Of a stretch of DNA of 64,000 nucleotides, positions 22,288 to 33,681 are shown one piece after another. This DNA comes from Argentina anserina. Taxonomy: Eukaryota > Streptophyta > Magnoliopsida > Rosales > Rosaceae. Position 1 is the stretch's first letter. Every line of letters begins with the position of its first letter. A program made the translations under genes and the position numbers. Below the pieces are notes generated by a model, which saw nothing but the letters and a program-made list of their open reading frames with translations, made no database searches and had not been told where the DNA came from. Location: contig NC_065876.1 in assembly GCF_933775445.1 (NCBI RefSeq), forward strand, positions 20,522,001-20,586,000, read 5' to 3'.

Positions 22288-22470
22288 TCTATGAGGCACG
22301 GACACGCTAAATAGGCCACGTATCGCGTGTCCGACACACACACTGACACGCGAAGACACGTTTGGATACGCACGGATACGCGAGTCGGCTTTCGGACACG
22401 CGAATGACACGTTCGGATACGCAATAGACACGCCGGTATCCTCTATGGACACGCACTTAAGCTGGACACG
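22288..22470. repeat. ACACG-rich repeat related to the 3005 MITE end
   Basis: Starts CTATGAGGCACGGACACG, close to the inward-read right end of the 3005-3508 element (CTATGATGCACGGATACAG). It is then filled with GACACG, GATACGC and CGTGTCC words. No matching right end or 8-bp duplication was found, so it may be truncated. Confidence 0.5.
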
Positions 22471-22946
22471 TTTGGTATTTTTGTCTTTACAATAGTAAAA
22501 AGAAAAGAAAAACCTAAAATGCTAGTCACCCGACCCAGCCTCTTCTCTCACAATCTCAGTCTCGTCGTCAAAGCAATGGTGCGATCAAGAAATCTTCTTC
22601 TCTTTGTTTATGATTGATACTTGTCAGGAACCCGGAAGATTAAGTTGTAGATTCCCCATCGGGTATGTTCTCTAACTTCTTCTTCTTCTTCTTCTTCTTA
22701 AGATGAATTAAGAACTTACGATGTTCGTGATTTGTGAAGTTGTAAGATTAATTGAGTTATGGGTTTAATTGAGCCATGGATTTATGGGTTTAATTAACTA
22801 TTCAATGAATATTGATCTAAATGGCTCATTCTTGTCTCTATGCAATCTCCTCTTTCTGGGTTCCACTTTAGTTTTTCTGGGCTTACTTTTAATTTGGTAG
22901 AGTTTGAACCTTATTGAACTGTTTTGTGTTTGTCTGGTGGAAATAG
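22471..22946. other. 5'-UTR-like stretch before the IST1-like exon
   Basis: Contains CT-rich and TTC-repeat sequence (22676-22699) and GT-AG-like boundaries, as in a 5' UTR and intron, but no conserved start codon exon. Confidence 0.35.
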
Positions 22947-23037
22947 CAAAACGGCGGCGAAGATGGTGGTGAAGCAGATGAGGCGTGACATTGCTTCTCT
23001 GCTTCAGAAAGGTGAAGACGCCACTGCTCGTATTCAG
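22947..23037 (+). pseudogene. IST1-like exon fragment
   Basis: Between a TAG acceptor and a CAG/GTA donor, the frame reads KTAAKMVVKQMRRDIASLLQ then KGEDATARIQ. This is the N-terminal helical region of plant IST1-like proteins, which regulate the ESCRT-III/Vps4 machinery. In the family a stretch like ARIKLLRNKRE separates KTAAKM from VVKQM. It is missing here, and the next expected exon (VEHVIREQ...) is not found downstream. The simplest reading is a decayed or transposed exon. Confidence 0.7.
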
Positions 23038-26000
23038 GTACTTATCTTTTACACATCTAAAATCTAAGTTTAAAGTCTCATACTTTTGTTATTCTGATTA
23101 ATTGGGAATTGCGTGAATTGGTTTGCAGTTATGCATTGATGCCCCGAGGATTAGAACAATTTTCTAATTCTAGTGAATGTTTGATTGCCAATGTGGACAC
23201 ATTTGTGTTTGTAAATTTGGAAGTTTGAGAGAAAGAGCAAGATGAGTAGAATATGAGTGCCAGAAGCGATCAATTCATGTAAACTGTAATTGGAATATGA
23301 GTACTTAGTTTAGTGGTGTGAAAGAATTTACATGAGGCTCCGGAGTCCTATCCCTTGTTTAATGATAGGTGGTTGAATAGAGAAATTGAGGATCAAAGGG
23401 GCCGAGTGCATGTCCTCTCTCAGTCATCCTCATAGTTTGGTCGGCTGTAGCTTGTAAAGTATATCAGAGTGTATTGCTTTCATGATCTAACAAGGAATAT
23501 GTGTTTCCCCAACCCTTATTACTAAAACTACAAACACAAGGTGGATACTATCATGAAATGTGGCAATCTGTATTTTTGGGTTCTGTACAGATGAAATGTG
23601 ATGATCTGTATATTTGTCACTTACTTTTTGAGCATCGGTACCTCCTCCTTGAAATTTTGCTGAACTAATTCTAGGAAGGATAGATTTTGAAGTGGTTGTA
23701 CACGGTAAAAAAAATTGAGACCAATTTGATTAACTGTCTCTTACCTAAATATAGGTAAATGTTTAGCATCTTCTTAAGTAATCCATATATTGATTAAGTG
23801 TCTCTCTACCAACATCATTGTCCAAGGTAAATTGTTTGAAAGTAATATAAAGTAGTACAATAATTGGAGGTGCAGGATTATGTTGTTATGTGTGTAGTTT
23901 ATTTCTTGTCAATTCATGTTTGATGTGTCTGTAGGACCTTCATTTGCTTATAATTCTTTTTCCATCATCCTGTTGCCATGTCTTAATTTAATTTAAATGT
24001 AAATTTAAAGCACATGCAATTTCAGGAAATACATAATTGATTGGCAAATCCAAATTCTAATTCTATTTCCACGACATGGTTTATCTGGTCATATAGGCTA
24101 AAATCTTTTGTGGAACTCAAGCTGATTGACATTTGAAGCAGAAACCTTGTTCAATGATGGCTAACTTTGCACTTGAAGCCTCTGCTTTATTGATGACATC
24201 AAACTGGCCTGTCTGTTATGTGGGAAGTGGTATATTTGAAAATGCCACCCTCCCTCCAAGGAGTTGATTGCAGCTGTAAACAATTTATCCTGAAGTTATT
24301 TGTGCTGCTGATGCGGCCGCTAAGCTTGCCGAATCAAGTTTGTGCGCTGCAGTAAGGGTTGATGGACCCCCAACCTCTTTGAGTGTCTGTTTTATCTAGT
24401 GATGATCTTCCATGCCCACACTAAATCGTTATAGTTCTTATAACTGGTATTTGTACCAGGTGATAACTTTCCTTTCTGTATATATATGCCAAACAAGTAG
24501 ACCGCATTTTACTTCAATAGAGGAGTAGTGACTGTGAGCTCTTAAAAACATGACATCAACTTTTAGGTATCCAAGTGATGGATTAATTAACTGTCTCGCT
24601 CAATGAAAAGACTGTCAGCTACTTTCTTGAATATCTGTAATCTAAATCAGAATTCTATTATCAACCCATGATGCAGTTATTTTTCTCATCCATGATTATT
24701 CATCACACTCAATACCTACTAAAATCAAGTCAGATGATTGGGTAAAAGTTGATTCCAAGTACACAAGTCATTTATAAGGCTACTTGGAACAATCGGCAGA
24801 GCTTGTGATGACCTCAGAAGTTAATCTATAAGTTTACAGTTAAAAGCAGTGCTTCAAAGTTCAAATGATAGAAAAAAAAAATGCAGCTGAAAGGCTTTAT
24901 CAACTGAAGAAAGCTGTTCTAAGATGAAAGGTGATATATTGGACTATATAGACATATACTAAGCACTGGGTTTTAAAAAAATTCAATTGCAATTCATCAA
25001 TGTGCTTTGTAGGAATTAAGGAGATACAAATATTGAATTCTTTTCTGGACTATACTTTTTGCTAATAGAGTGCTTTGTGACTGTACTGGTTCTGCTGAGA
25101 CGAGACTCGGTGATAGAAAGTTGAGATAAATGACTAGTTGCGACGAATGTGGAGTTCATTTGAGTATGATGATCTGAGGGTAAAATCCAGAATGAAACTT
25201 CATGGAATATTTATGTTCATCAAAATCCATGTGGTGCAATTGCCCGATTTGAAGCCCATGCTATAATATTCCTGACCTCCAAGTGATAGGATACCCACTG
25301 ATGGTCCTATTTGAGAGTCTGATCTTTCATGGGCGTTCAGTTGGACATTTCACCGGCAAAGTTGGGCAAATGTTCAATGAAAAAGTTTGAGGATAGATTC
25401 TGGCTATTGAGCTGTGACATGCATGCGACTATATGGAGCTAGTTATCCACTTATTTCAAAGCTGCAAAATGCTAATGCAGCATTGCAGCAAGTTACAAAT
25501 GATGTCCTCATAACTCCACAACTTCATTCTTCATATTCATGTTGAAGATAAAGGAATTCCATCATAACAAAATCTCTTGCAAAGAGGTCCTGCAATTCAA
25601 GCATTCCCACCTACACGGCTACACCAGACACAATGAGGGGAATCACTTTAAAATCAAACAATTCTTAGTAATCATTTCTATGTCCAATTGAATTTTACGA
25701 AAAGTCTAGCCATGTATCCAACAAATGAGAAATGATTCAAACGTCAATGGAGGCTTTAAAGAGTTATACTGCCTTTTTGTTTGCATATAACTATGCATCT
25801 CTCAGAACAAAAAGATACCTTTGGTTTCCTCCTTTGATGGCATTGCATGCATCCAACTCTAGTGCAGAATATTGCAGTCAACATCCCAAAAGGCAACAAC
25901 TATAACCACAACTAATGACCAAATACGGCACATACTACACCAAATAGACAAAAAAGAACCTTAACCATAGACAAAGCCAGAACTTATTTCAACTGAATGT

Positions 26001-26094
26001 TGATATCCATTTGATGAACAATTATCATAGTTCCAACAAAAAATAGCAGTCAAAGCTGAAATCATTGAATTGAAGGAATGATGTAAGCTTTATT
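23038..26094. other. Intergenic, no gene recognised
   Basis: About 3 kb of AT-rich sequence. A short coding-like frame near 24285-24355 (YPEVICAADAAAKLAES) has no identified family and no clear splice context. Nothing else stands out. Confidence 0.45.
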
Positions 26095-27595
26095 CTATTC
26101 TATTCTAATTATCTTGCGGTTCATGCATGTAAACCTGCATATCTCATCAAAAAAATCATCTGCGCTGCTATGGTTGCTCTTCATCTGAAGAACCTTGATC
26201 ACCATGCTCTTGAGATTCTTTCCATACTTCAACAAGGACTCAAGAGTGCTCATTTTCTGTTCAGCATTCAGTGGCGATCGCACTGTGATCACCACTTCCT
26301 CCAGGCAAGGGATTACAAATCCTGAATCAACCTGACAATAGAAAAACAAATACAAGACTTGATCAAACCCTTGATGAATTTCTTGAAATATGAGTGAAAT
26401 AGAACTTTAAATACTATTTCCTCACATTTTTCAGACTGTTCTTCTGACAAAGAGCAGCAAACATGGCTCCATGAATATCAAAAGTTTGCAGCCTGGGATG
26501 ATTATTGAAAAAGTCCACAAAGTCGACCTCTGGGAAGGGTTGAAGAGTCTCAAAATCTCCTGTGAATTCCACCTTCATATAGAGGTGCTTCACTTCACTT
26601 GCCCATCGTAGCATACTGCTTATTGCACCCCAACACCACTGGACACCCCTAATGGATAAGGACTCCAGAGCCACAAGTTTTTCAAAATCAACCATATAGA
26701 CTCTTCCTGAAAACATAACAGAAAACACAAAAACACAAATGACCTCCAACAATAATCCACAGCATCACCAAACTATCTGTTGGAGCAAAAAGAACAAGCA
26801 AATGCATACTATATTTCATTTCAAGTCATCAGAGATTCAGAGGTATTTATTACCTGCATTATTAGCAATCGAAAGATTCCTCAGGTGCTTTGCCTTCTGA
26901 ACCCGAATCCAACTACAGCCTTGCACCTCAAGGACTTCAATGTTTGAGCAGTTCATGGAAAATGAGCAATTTCCCAAGCCGTAGAAGTCTAGCTTACACT
27001 GCTCCAGATGTGGCAACTCAATTGAAACAGCAACAACTCCTTCACACCCAAGCAACAACAGTTTGGTCAGATTAGGACAGGCCCGAAGCACAGTTGACAA
27101 TGCAGGATCCTCCAACCTTGCACCAACAATTTCAAGGTTCTTGAGACTTGGGAAGACATCCCACTTGGGGGAACAGGTCATTAACACTCCCCAAAGCTTT
27201 AAAGACTCCAAACTCTTTGCAGCAGTTAAGCAATCCAATTTCGAAGGGCAATCATTGCGGACCTCTTGTTCAGCAAGGTTGTCCATCCGAAGCTCAAGAT
27301 ACCTAAGCGAGGGGCCTATTACAGTCAACCATGAAGCAAGCCCTGCACTTGAAAATGGGCTATACACAACAAGAGTTTCCAATCGTTCAATCAGAGAAAT
27401 CATCTTCAATACAATGTCATCAGGAGTGTCACTGCCTGTGAGATTGTCAAAAGAGTTCCTAGGGAAGTAAAGGCTCCGAAGATATGGAAGTGAGTCCTTC
27501 CATCGCTTCGATATACAATTGCAAAGTGCCACATCTCGGGCATTATTCATGTATGACAATATGTATTGAACAATAGCATCCGGGAGAGACTCCAT
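26095..27595 (-). CDS. F-box/LRR protein, similar to Arabidopsis At1g10780
   Basis: Three coding exons (27595-26854, 26706-26426, 26331-26095) join in frame through GT-AG introns to 419 residues. The N-terminus MESLPDAIVQYILSYMNNAR is the F-box, which binds SKP1 in an SCF ubiquitin ligase; ALCNCISKRWKDSLPYLRSL completes it. The rest is leucine-rich: LEIVGARLEDPALSTVLRAC, PNLTKLLLLGCEGVVAVSIE, VQGCSWIRV, RGVQWCWGAISSMLRWASEV, FFNNHPRLQTFDIHGAMFAA and LEEVVITVRSPLNAEQKMST. These match the single-copy family of At1g10780 as I recall it; no search was run. Start: first ATG after a 5'-UTR intron acceptor. No breaks are seen and it looks functional. The substrate is unknown. Confidence 0.93.
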
Positions 27596-28250
27596 TCTGT
27601 GAGAACAACAATCAAAAGGGTAGCAGTCATTACCAAAACAACGATAAACTACACGAAACATACACACAAAACGAACTCCAGTATAAATGTACGACATCAA
27701 TGTTCAATCTAGAAGTTCATACATCTGCTTTGCATTTGTCAAATGAAATTGGCCTTTTATGAACCCGAAATCAATATGAAGAAACCCAAGAACAGTAACC
27801 CATTGAATTCAATACAGAATTACATAGGGGTTCATAGTAGAAGTGAAAGAAAATAGCTAAAACTATTATCACGACATGGGTTCAATCTGTTTCAAGCTTT
27901 TGTTTGCGTTAGCAGAACCCGGATAGGGGTTAAGGTTTTAGAGCAATATGGGATGAACCCAAATCAGAAAACAACAAAATATACCAATATGAATAGCAAT
28001 GCTAGTAGTAAATCTATGAAGAAAATCAACAACCCAGAAACGGTAAAGAGAGGAGAGGGAGCTTACAGTTGAAAATTGGAGTGTGAACTGTGAATAAGAT
28101 TGTGTCAGATAAAAAATGAAGAAGTTTGAAAATGAAAAAGTTGAAAAGGGGATTGATTGGATCTGAGAGTGAGTATGAGACAAGTGAGGGAGAGAGGGGT
28201 GTTTGGTGTTTCTCAACAAAGTTTATATAAGAGATGAGAGAGTGACAGAG
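27596..28250 (-). promoter_or_regulatory. 5' UTR intron and promoter of the F-box gene
   Basis: On the minus strand an acceptor (TTCTCACAG) lies one base before the ATG, and a donor CAACT/GTAAGC is found near 28065. A 5'-UTR intron of about 470 bp is therefore likely. The upstream leader is GA/CT-rich, and TTATATAAAC at about 28221-28230 is a good TATA box. Confidence 0.6.
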
Positions 28251-28260
28251 AGAATCCCAT

Positions 28261-29055
28261 CTGACTTTGTTGGGAGGCGCGCTTATGCCACTCGCAAGGA
28301 TTTGGGGCAGTCATTTCAAATTTCAAAATTGCGCTTTCGTTTCTGATTCGTTTTTTTTTTTTTCAATTTTTACAACCTTTCAAAAGTTTTCAAATTTTAA
28401 AAACAAAAACCAAAAACATGTTTCCAAATGCTGTTTGTATTTTGATTTTGGCATGTAACACAATCTAAGAAATCGGCAACACAGAAGCTGTAACACAACG
28501 ATTTGGATGACCGCATATCATAATGTAACACACAACGGATCATTTTACTGTATAATAAATTGAAAAACAAAAAACGACCATTAAATTATTGTCATATACT
28601 TATTTCTCAAATTTTGAACCTAATACAATCATTTATAAAATGTCCAAAAGAGAAACCATATTAGAGATCAAAATAAGATCAAAACTCACTCAATTAGTTT
28701 TCATATATTGTACCACTCACTCATCCATCATACGTTATCGACTAACAACATCAAACCGAATAAAGATAATTAAATTTGTGGAGGAGAGAGAATCGTCATA
28801 TCAAAGTATTGCTTAATATGATATCTAATCCCTTAAGTGTAAGATATCAATCATGTTCACAGGGTCACTTGTTGACCATAAAACTCATGTTCAACCACTT
28901 TTAGATGAAAATCCAAATATAAGGAGATTCAGACTCTCTTGCTTAACCTTTATAGTTATATGATTTCTATCAATAAAACTATCTCCTCAAGGAAAAAAAA
29001 CTTTAAACGGTAATTAGGGCTAGTTTGGTATTGTTGCGTGTTGGCAGCAACAATA
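28261..29055. other. Intergenic between the F-box gene and a MULE-like element
   Basis: AT-rich, with poly-T near 28350. Short frames only. Confidence 0.5.
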
Positions 29056-30279
29056 AAGTAAATTCCTTCTATGATACCTGAAGTATGATTACTTGGACAA
29101 TTTAGTACCTGATGTATGAAAACAGACAATTTCATTTGTATAACATTTTGGTACTTCTGCTAATTTTAACTATATTTTCAGGGTTATTTTCGTCACTCTA
29201 GCTCTAAGCTCTTTAATTACACTATACTTCATTTTTTTTCCTATTATATCCAAATTGTCTCTAATTATGCCCACCCCTAAATTCCTGTAATCCTGAACCC
29301 GTCCCGATCACATCCCGAAATTTTCCGGAATGGGACGTGATGAAAATTTAGAAACGCCAATTCCATCCCGATCCTGTCTCGTTTGATTATGGTGGGATGA
29401 GACGCGTGACGAATAGTTTAAGTCCCATTTAGTCCTATCCCGTCACACTTTTAATGAAAACTTATTTTTTTTATATTTGTGTCAAAATTATACTATTTTA
29501 TGTTCTTAATAACTCTCAAGTTATAACAACTCATATAATAATGGTAAATGATGATATTTTTTAACATTATATGCAATTCTTTTGTTAAAATTTATTTTTT
29601 AATGTTAAATTGTTAATGAAAAATATAGCTTTTTATAAAACATCTTAGGAATGTGGGATTAGGCTTGTCCCGTCTCTTCTCAACTGAGATTAATCCCGAG
29701 TGAGATGCATTCTTAAAAATTTTTGTCACGTCCCGATCCCGTATCGATTCAAAAGAGTGAGATAGGTCATGTGGTGAGTTTCATCCCGTCTCATCCCGTC
29801 ATGTGCCCATCCCTATCAAAATTATTTCCAAAATTTTGATACAACTCCTCCACTTAGATCTATTATGTACATACTTAAATTTAAGTCTTCTTAATATAGT
29901 TGTCACATCTAAATTACTATTAGTTATATATTCAAATTGCATAAAGACGATAAATCCGTTTTGCGGAAAATAATTAGGATGTAATAAATTAAGAAGATTT
30001 TTAATTTCGATATATGCGAAGGGAATGCTAAGTGACGGAAATATATCAACATTTTGGAGATAATTGAGAGGTAATTATAGGGGGAAATAAAGTAAAGTGT
30101 GGATTTAGGGAAATTAGAGGTAAACGACGAAAATAACCCTGAAAACAAGATCAAAATTAACAGAAGTACTAAAATGGTATACAAATGAGAACTTTAGGTA
30201 CCAAATTGTCCATATTCATACATCATGTACAAAATTGTCCAAATAGACATACATCAAGTACCATAGGAGGAATTTATCC
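29056..30279. mobile_element. MULE-like non-autonomous element with TIRs of about 100 bp
   Basis: The left end (TAAATTCCTTCTATGATACC, then ACTTGGACAATTTAGTACCT) is inverted at the right (TAAATTCCTCCTATGGTACT, then ATTTGGACAATTTTGTACAT). The flanks GCAACAATA and GTAGCAATA share 7 of 9 bases, consistent with an aged 9-bp duplication of Mutator type. Inside, 29270-29820 holds many GGGACGTGAT/CATCCCG words and may be a second, nested repeat. No transposase is present. Confidence 0.65.
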
Positions 30280-30819
30280 GTAGCAATATGACCATTACTT
30301 GGCCACTGTACCTGCTCCACTAAGCCTAACATCAGCAGGCGGTGGCCTGGTATCGGTCCCACCCAATACATGGGTCAAGCACGAGAACGGAGCAGTCCTA
30401 TGGCACTAAGAAAGAGACAAGAAAGTAAACCTCTAGCAGGGCATTAGTGTAACATTCCAATTTTTCAAGATGGTTAAATTTTATTTTCTTTTCAGAAATA
30501 AAATTTGAGGTCACCACGAGTCAGTGGTATTTTTTTGGTGAATTTTTCAAAGTCCCAGTCTATTTTTAACGATTTTCCGAAGTATGGTCAAAATTGGTCA
30601 ATGTGATGATGTGTTGCCTTCTCATTGGCCGAGAATGATTACGTGGACATTACGTTCAGCTGGCTAACGTGTCAACTACTTTCCCTTGAGTCAGACAAGT
30701 GGAGATTCAATGATGTGTCTATGAATGACAAGTGGTAGAAGCTTATTAGTGAAAATATGACCATTGTCACTCTGTGATTGGTCTTTGCTCCCTCATTTTT
30801 AATCCACACTGATTTTTTG

Positions 30820-30988
30820 GGAAATAAATTTGCCGACCACCCTTTATTTGCCCACCTCTTTAAACTCATACCATGTGTCCAATTGCTCAATTATTATCTA
30901 AATATGAGTTGGAAAAAGCCACATGACATGAGTTTAAAATGATGAGCATAAAGTGGGCGAATGAATGGTGGTCGGCAAATTTGCTTCC
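30820..30988. mobile_element. MULE-like MITE, 169 bp, nested in the solo LTR
   Basis: The TIR GGAAATAAATTTGCCGACCA is inverted at the right end as GGAAGCAAATTTGCCGACCA. It is flanked by GATTTTTTG and GATTTTCAG (7 of 9). The related LTR at 37369-41375 lacks the insertion and reads CATTTTCAG at the same place (38849-38857), which fixes the boundaries. Another copy lies at 42946-43125. Confidence 0.8.
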
Positions 30989-31367
30989 GATTTTCAGAGA
31001 CATTGTCTCTCTATAGAATTTCTCTCTCCTCTATTATATTATTATTATTAATTCACAGTGAAACTTCCACATATCATAACTTTTGATTTATAATTCTAAT
31101 TCTTTGATCCTCGAGTGACTATGGGTTCGTATTGACGTCCTCTTTATATCCTAGAAGTTTGAGTTAGATCCAACAATGATTTATAAAAGGCTATGTTTAG
31201 GGATTCTATTTACGTTTCGTACATGGGTAGCGTGCCGAGGTGAGTAGTTTATGTAATGTGTTTCAAATATTTTTATATGCTCTTAAAATAGTCGAAAAAC
31301 ATATTTTAGATCTATTTCGAAATATTTCTCTATTTTTAAGTGAAACAAGTCTATTTGCAAAATACGT

Positions 31368-31370
<3 letters not shown>

Positions 31371-31401
<31 letters not shown>
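31371..31401. repeat. (TA)n microsatellite in the solo LTR
   Basis: About 15 uninterrupted TA units. Confidence 0.95.
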
Positions 31402-31403
<2 letters not shown>

Positions 31404-31871
31404 GTGTTGGATCCATTTTGTGACAAGTCATGGAAGATTTAAACTTCTTGACTAGACATTTAAAGTGAGGGTGTGACACACAAAGGTATAGGGAAAGTGG
31501 CTATTAGATTCCCCTGGAGCCTACTAAATTAAAGGATATCTAATAAAAAAGGAGGATGCGATGTGATAAATTGATATGATCGATATGTATACAATATATA
31601 TTATTTTATAGTGTGTGTAAAAATGATATTGCTTCATTGGCATATCACATGATTTACTCAGTGAGCACGTGGTTTTACTCACCCACCTCTTTTTAATACT
31701 TTTTGCAGAGCAGTGTCTATGTTTTACCGAGCTGGGGTTAGACAAGTCTAGAAAGAAGAGCCTAGAAGCAAGACTTTTTTTTATTTACATTCCACTCTGT
31801 AACATTTAACTCATGCGTTGGGAACGGCGTCCGGTGTGGTAACCGACCTTGGGACCGGAGCGTGACAATTA

Positions 31872-31923
31872 GTCCCACATCGAATATAGCCCAAAGGATC
31901 GTTCTCTAGTTGGTTTTATAAAG
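31872..31923 (+). promoter_or_regulatory. snRNA-type USE plus TATA box
   Basis: GTCCCACATCG (31872-31882) matches the plant snRNA upstream sequence element RTCCCACATCG exactly. A TATA-like TTTTATAAAG starts about 32 bases after it, a spacing nearer the Pol II snRNA class than the Pol III class. The sequence after the TATA box does not resemble any spliceosomal snRNA. Similar USE/TATA pairs occur in some plant LTRs, so this may be a promoter relic of a transposon. Confidence 0.4.
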
Positions 31924-32774
31924 ACTGTAGCCAACATCAATTGAAGGTAATGTATACTTTGACTATACATTGTTTATCATCGACTGAGTTTAATACTGAC
32001 TTAAGCATCAGAGTGTAATTGAACGGTACCACTGGACAGTCACTTCTTAATTGTTGTCAATTGAGTGTGATTAGTTGATTACCCAACATGTACCAATCAG
32101 AGAGTTGCACGAGAGAAACACTACGATTTAAAAAACAATTCATTCATGTTGTGTTGTGAATTAAAACAGTTTTGTATTTTCGTTTTTGGTGAACATTTAC
32201 TTTTAAAAACTTTTGTTAGATCATAGAGTTTTATTTTCAATTTTTTTACAACACTTCCTAATAGTGACTATGAGGCTACTTTTAAAATCTGGTACCAACG
32301 CTATACAATTTTAGAAAAAAAAATTATTTAATTTTCAAACATAATCAAATGAAAAGGTTTACATAGAAACAGATTTTTCAGACAACCAAATTTTAGACCT
32401 CGATGCTTAATGGACCTGGTAAGAGGTTTTAATTGATAATAAAACTAATTAAAATCTTTCATTTTTAGAAATTATATTTGTAAGAGGGTGTTTTTGATGC
32501 GGTACGACTAGGCCTAAAGTCGATCGAGGAAATGATCCAAAAACGATTTTGTCGTGATTGGCTTGATGGTAACATCAATGATCTAAACCAATTTCACAAG
32601 AATCAAACTTACATAGAAATATGGTGGCTTAGGTCGGTGTTGTGATTAAGAATTCTAGGGCTCTATTCAAGGATTCTAACTGATGTGTTCTTAGGAATCC
32701 AGTTGTTGTGTCACCAAGAATCTTGTTGTTGGGTTTGCTATTGGGAATATATTCGTTTATGGGGTTTTGGTACA
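31924..32774. other. Probable old retrotransposon relic, no gene
   Basis: A stretch reading GACTTAAGCATCAGAGTGT at about 32000 resembles words common in plant LTR/TRIM sequences. No borders or coding sequence were found. Confidence 0.35.
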
Positions 32775-33380
32775 CACTACTACAAAAATAGCGATACACA
32801 ATAGTGAATTCTAGTTGTTTGATGGCCAACCGTTGTATGTTCAGCTCTTGTGTGATTGAAAATGTCATATCGGTCACACAACTGTGGATCACCGTTGTGT
32901 GATGCTCGGCAGCTCCTCACAGCAGCTCCTCGACAGTTCGTTAATGCTGGGCTCTATTATACAACAAACGTGTTTTGTGACATATTAAGTTTGTTGTATC
33001 TTTGTGAATCAGACAATGAACTATAAACCTGAGTTTCATTGTGTGTTTGGAACTTGTACAACAAAGGTTTTAATAGAATTTTTTGTGTGAAGATGGACCT
33101 CGGCATGATGGTCGAAAGAGATGCTCGACAATTAGGTCTTCAGACAACTGATACTATCTAAACATAGTTGTGTGAAACCTAAGTTTCATTGTGTGTTTAT
33201 CTTTCTGCGACAATCTATTTCAAGTGTTATGTTGTGTGTATCCTTATTGCACAACAAACTTTTTAATGCATTTTGTTGTGTGCTAGTTCATCATACAACA
33301 ACTTTTTCAGTTGTACTCATTCTGTTTAGTTGTACGAGTTCAATGAGATCATATTCTTTTGAATTTTCTGTTGGGTGAAC
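32775..33380. mobile_element. CACTA-like element end with subterminal repeats
   Basis: CACTACTACAAAAATAG is a typical CACTA (Spm/En) terminus. The next 600 bp are filled with GTTGTGTG/CACACAAC and ACAACAAA words in both orientations, like transposase-binding subterminal repeats. Similar words occur again near 36105-36155, but no second CACTA terminus could be located, so the right border is unknown. The sequence to about 36.1 kb may all be cargo. Confidence 0.55.
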
Positions 33381-33546
33381 TACTAAGATCATATTGTAAA
33401 TTCAATAAAAGCCATATCAAATAAACCATACCAAAAGATCCATAAACCATATCATTCAAGTATTCAAATATCCAAAGCTCTTCAGATTCCTAGTAGCTAT
33501 TGAATGAAAACGTACAAGCTCCTACATATACTTGGCTATGACAAAC

Positions 33547-33681
33547 TTAGCCCACGTACTCCTCCCTAATCTTATCAATATCAGCTTGGCTCTTAATCCA
33601 GAATTTATGGATATGATTAGCCAATGCACCAGTCTCATTAAAAAAGTTTAATTCCGAGTCCTTGTAAGCGATATAATGAAC
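33547..33681 (-). other. Exon-like segment of an unrecognised gene
   Basis: After an acceptor TTTGCAG the minus strand reads 44 residues, VHYIAYKDSELNFFNETGAL through KIREEYVG, then stop. Codon sense is good, but the family is not recognised. It lies inside the putative CACTA element, so it could be captured host sequence or the last exon of the gene beginning near 35.6 kb. Confidence 0.4.

Larger units (their letters stand above)
30448..31867 (+). mobile_element. Solo LTR, 1.42 kb (Ty3/gypsy type)
   Basis: Begins TGTAACATTCC and ends GTGACA. The 5-bp repeat ATTAG flanks it exactly (30443-30447 and 31868-31872). No internal region is present, so the element has been reduced to one LTR by recombination. 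A second member of the family occupies 37369-41375. The TGTAAC...GACA ends are common in chromovirus LTRs. A 169-bp MITE is nested at 30820. Confidence 0.88.

Noticed and set aside
24313..24327. GCGGCCGC followed by TAAGCTT, like a NotI-HindIII cloning polylinker
   Set aside because: It sits within ordinary sequence that also reads as an alanine-rich peptide (AADAAAKLAES). No vector sequence flanks it.
29267..29820. Nested hAT element marked by TGCCCACCCCTA and TGCCCATCCCTA
   Set aside because: The two words are in direct, not inverted, orientation and no 8-bp duplication was seen.
31924..32080. A spliceosomal snRNA gene downstream of the USE/TATA pair
   Set aside because: The sequence does not resemble U1, U2, U4, U5 or U6 at the expected start; only the promoter-like motif is reported.
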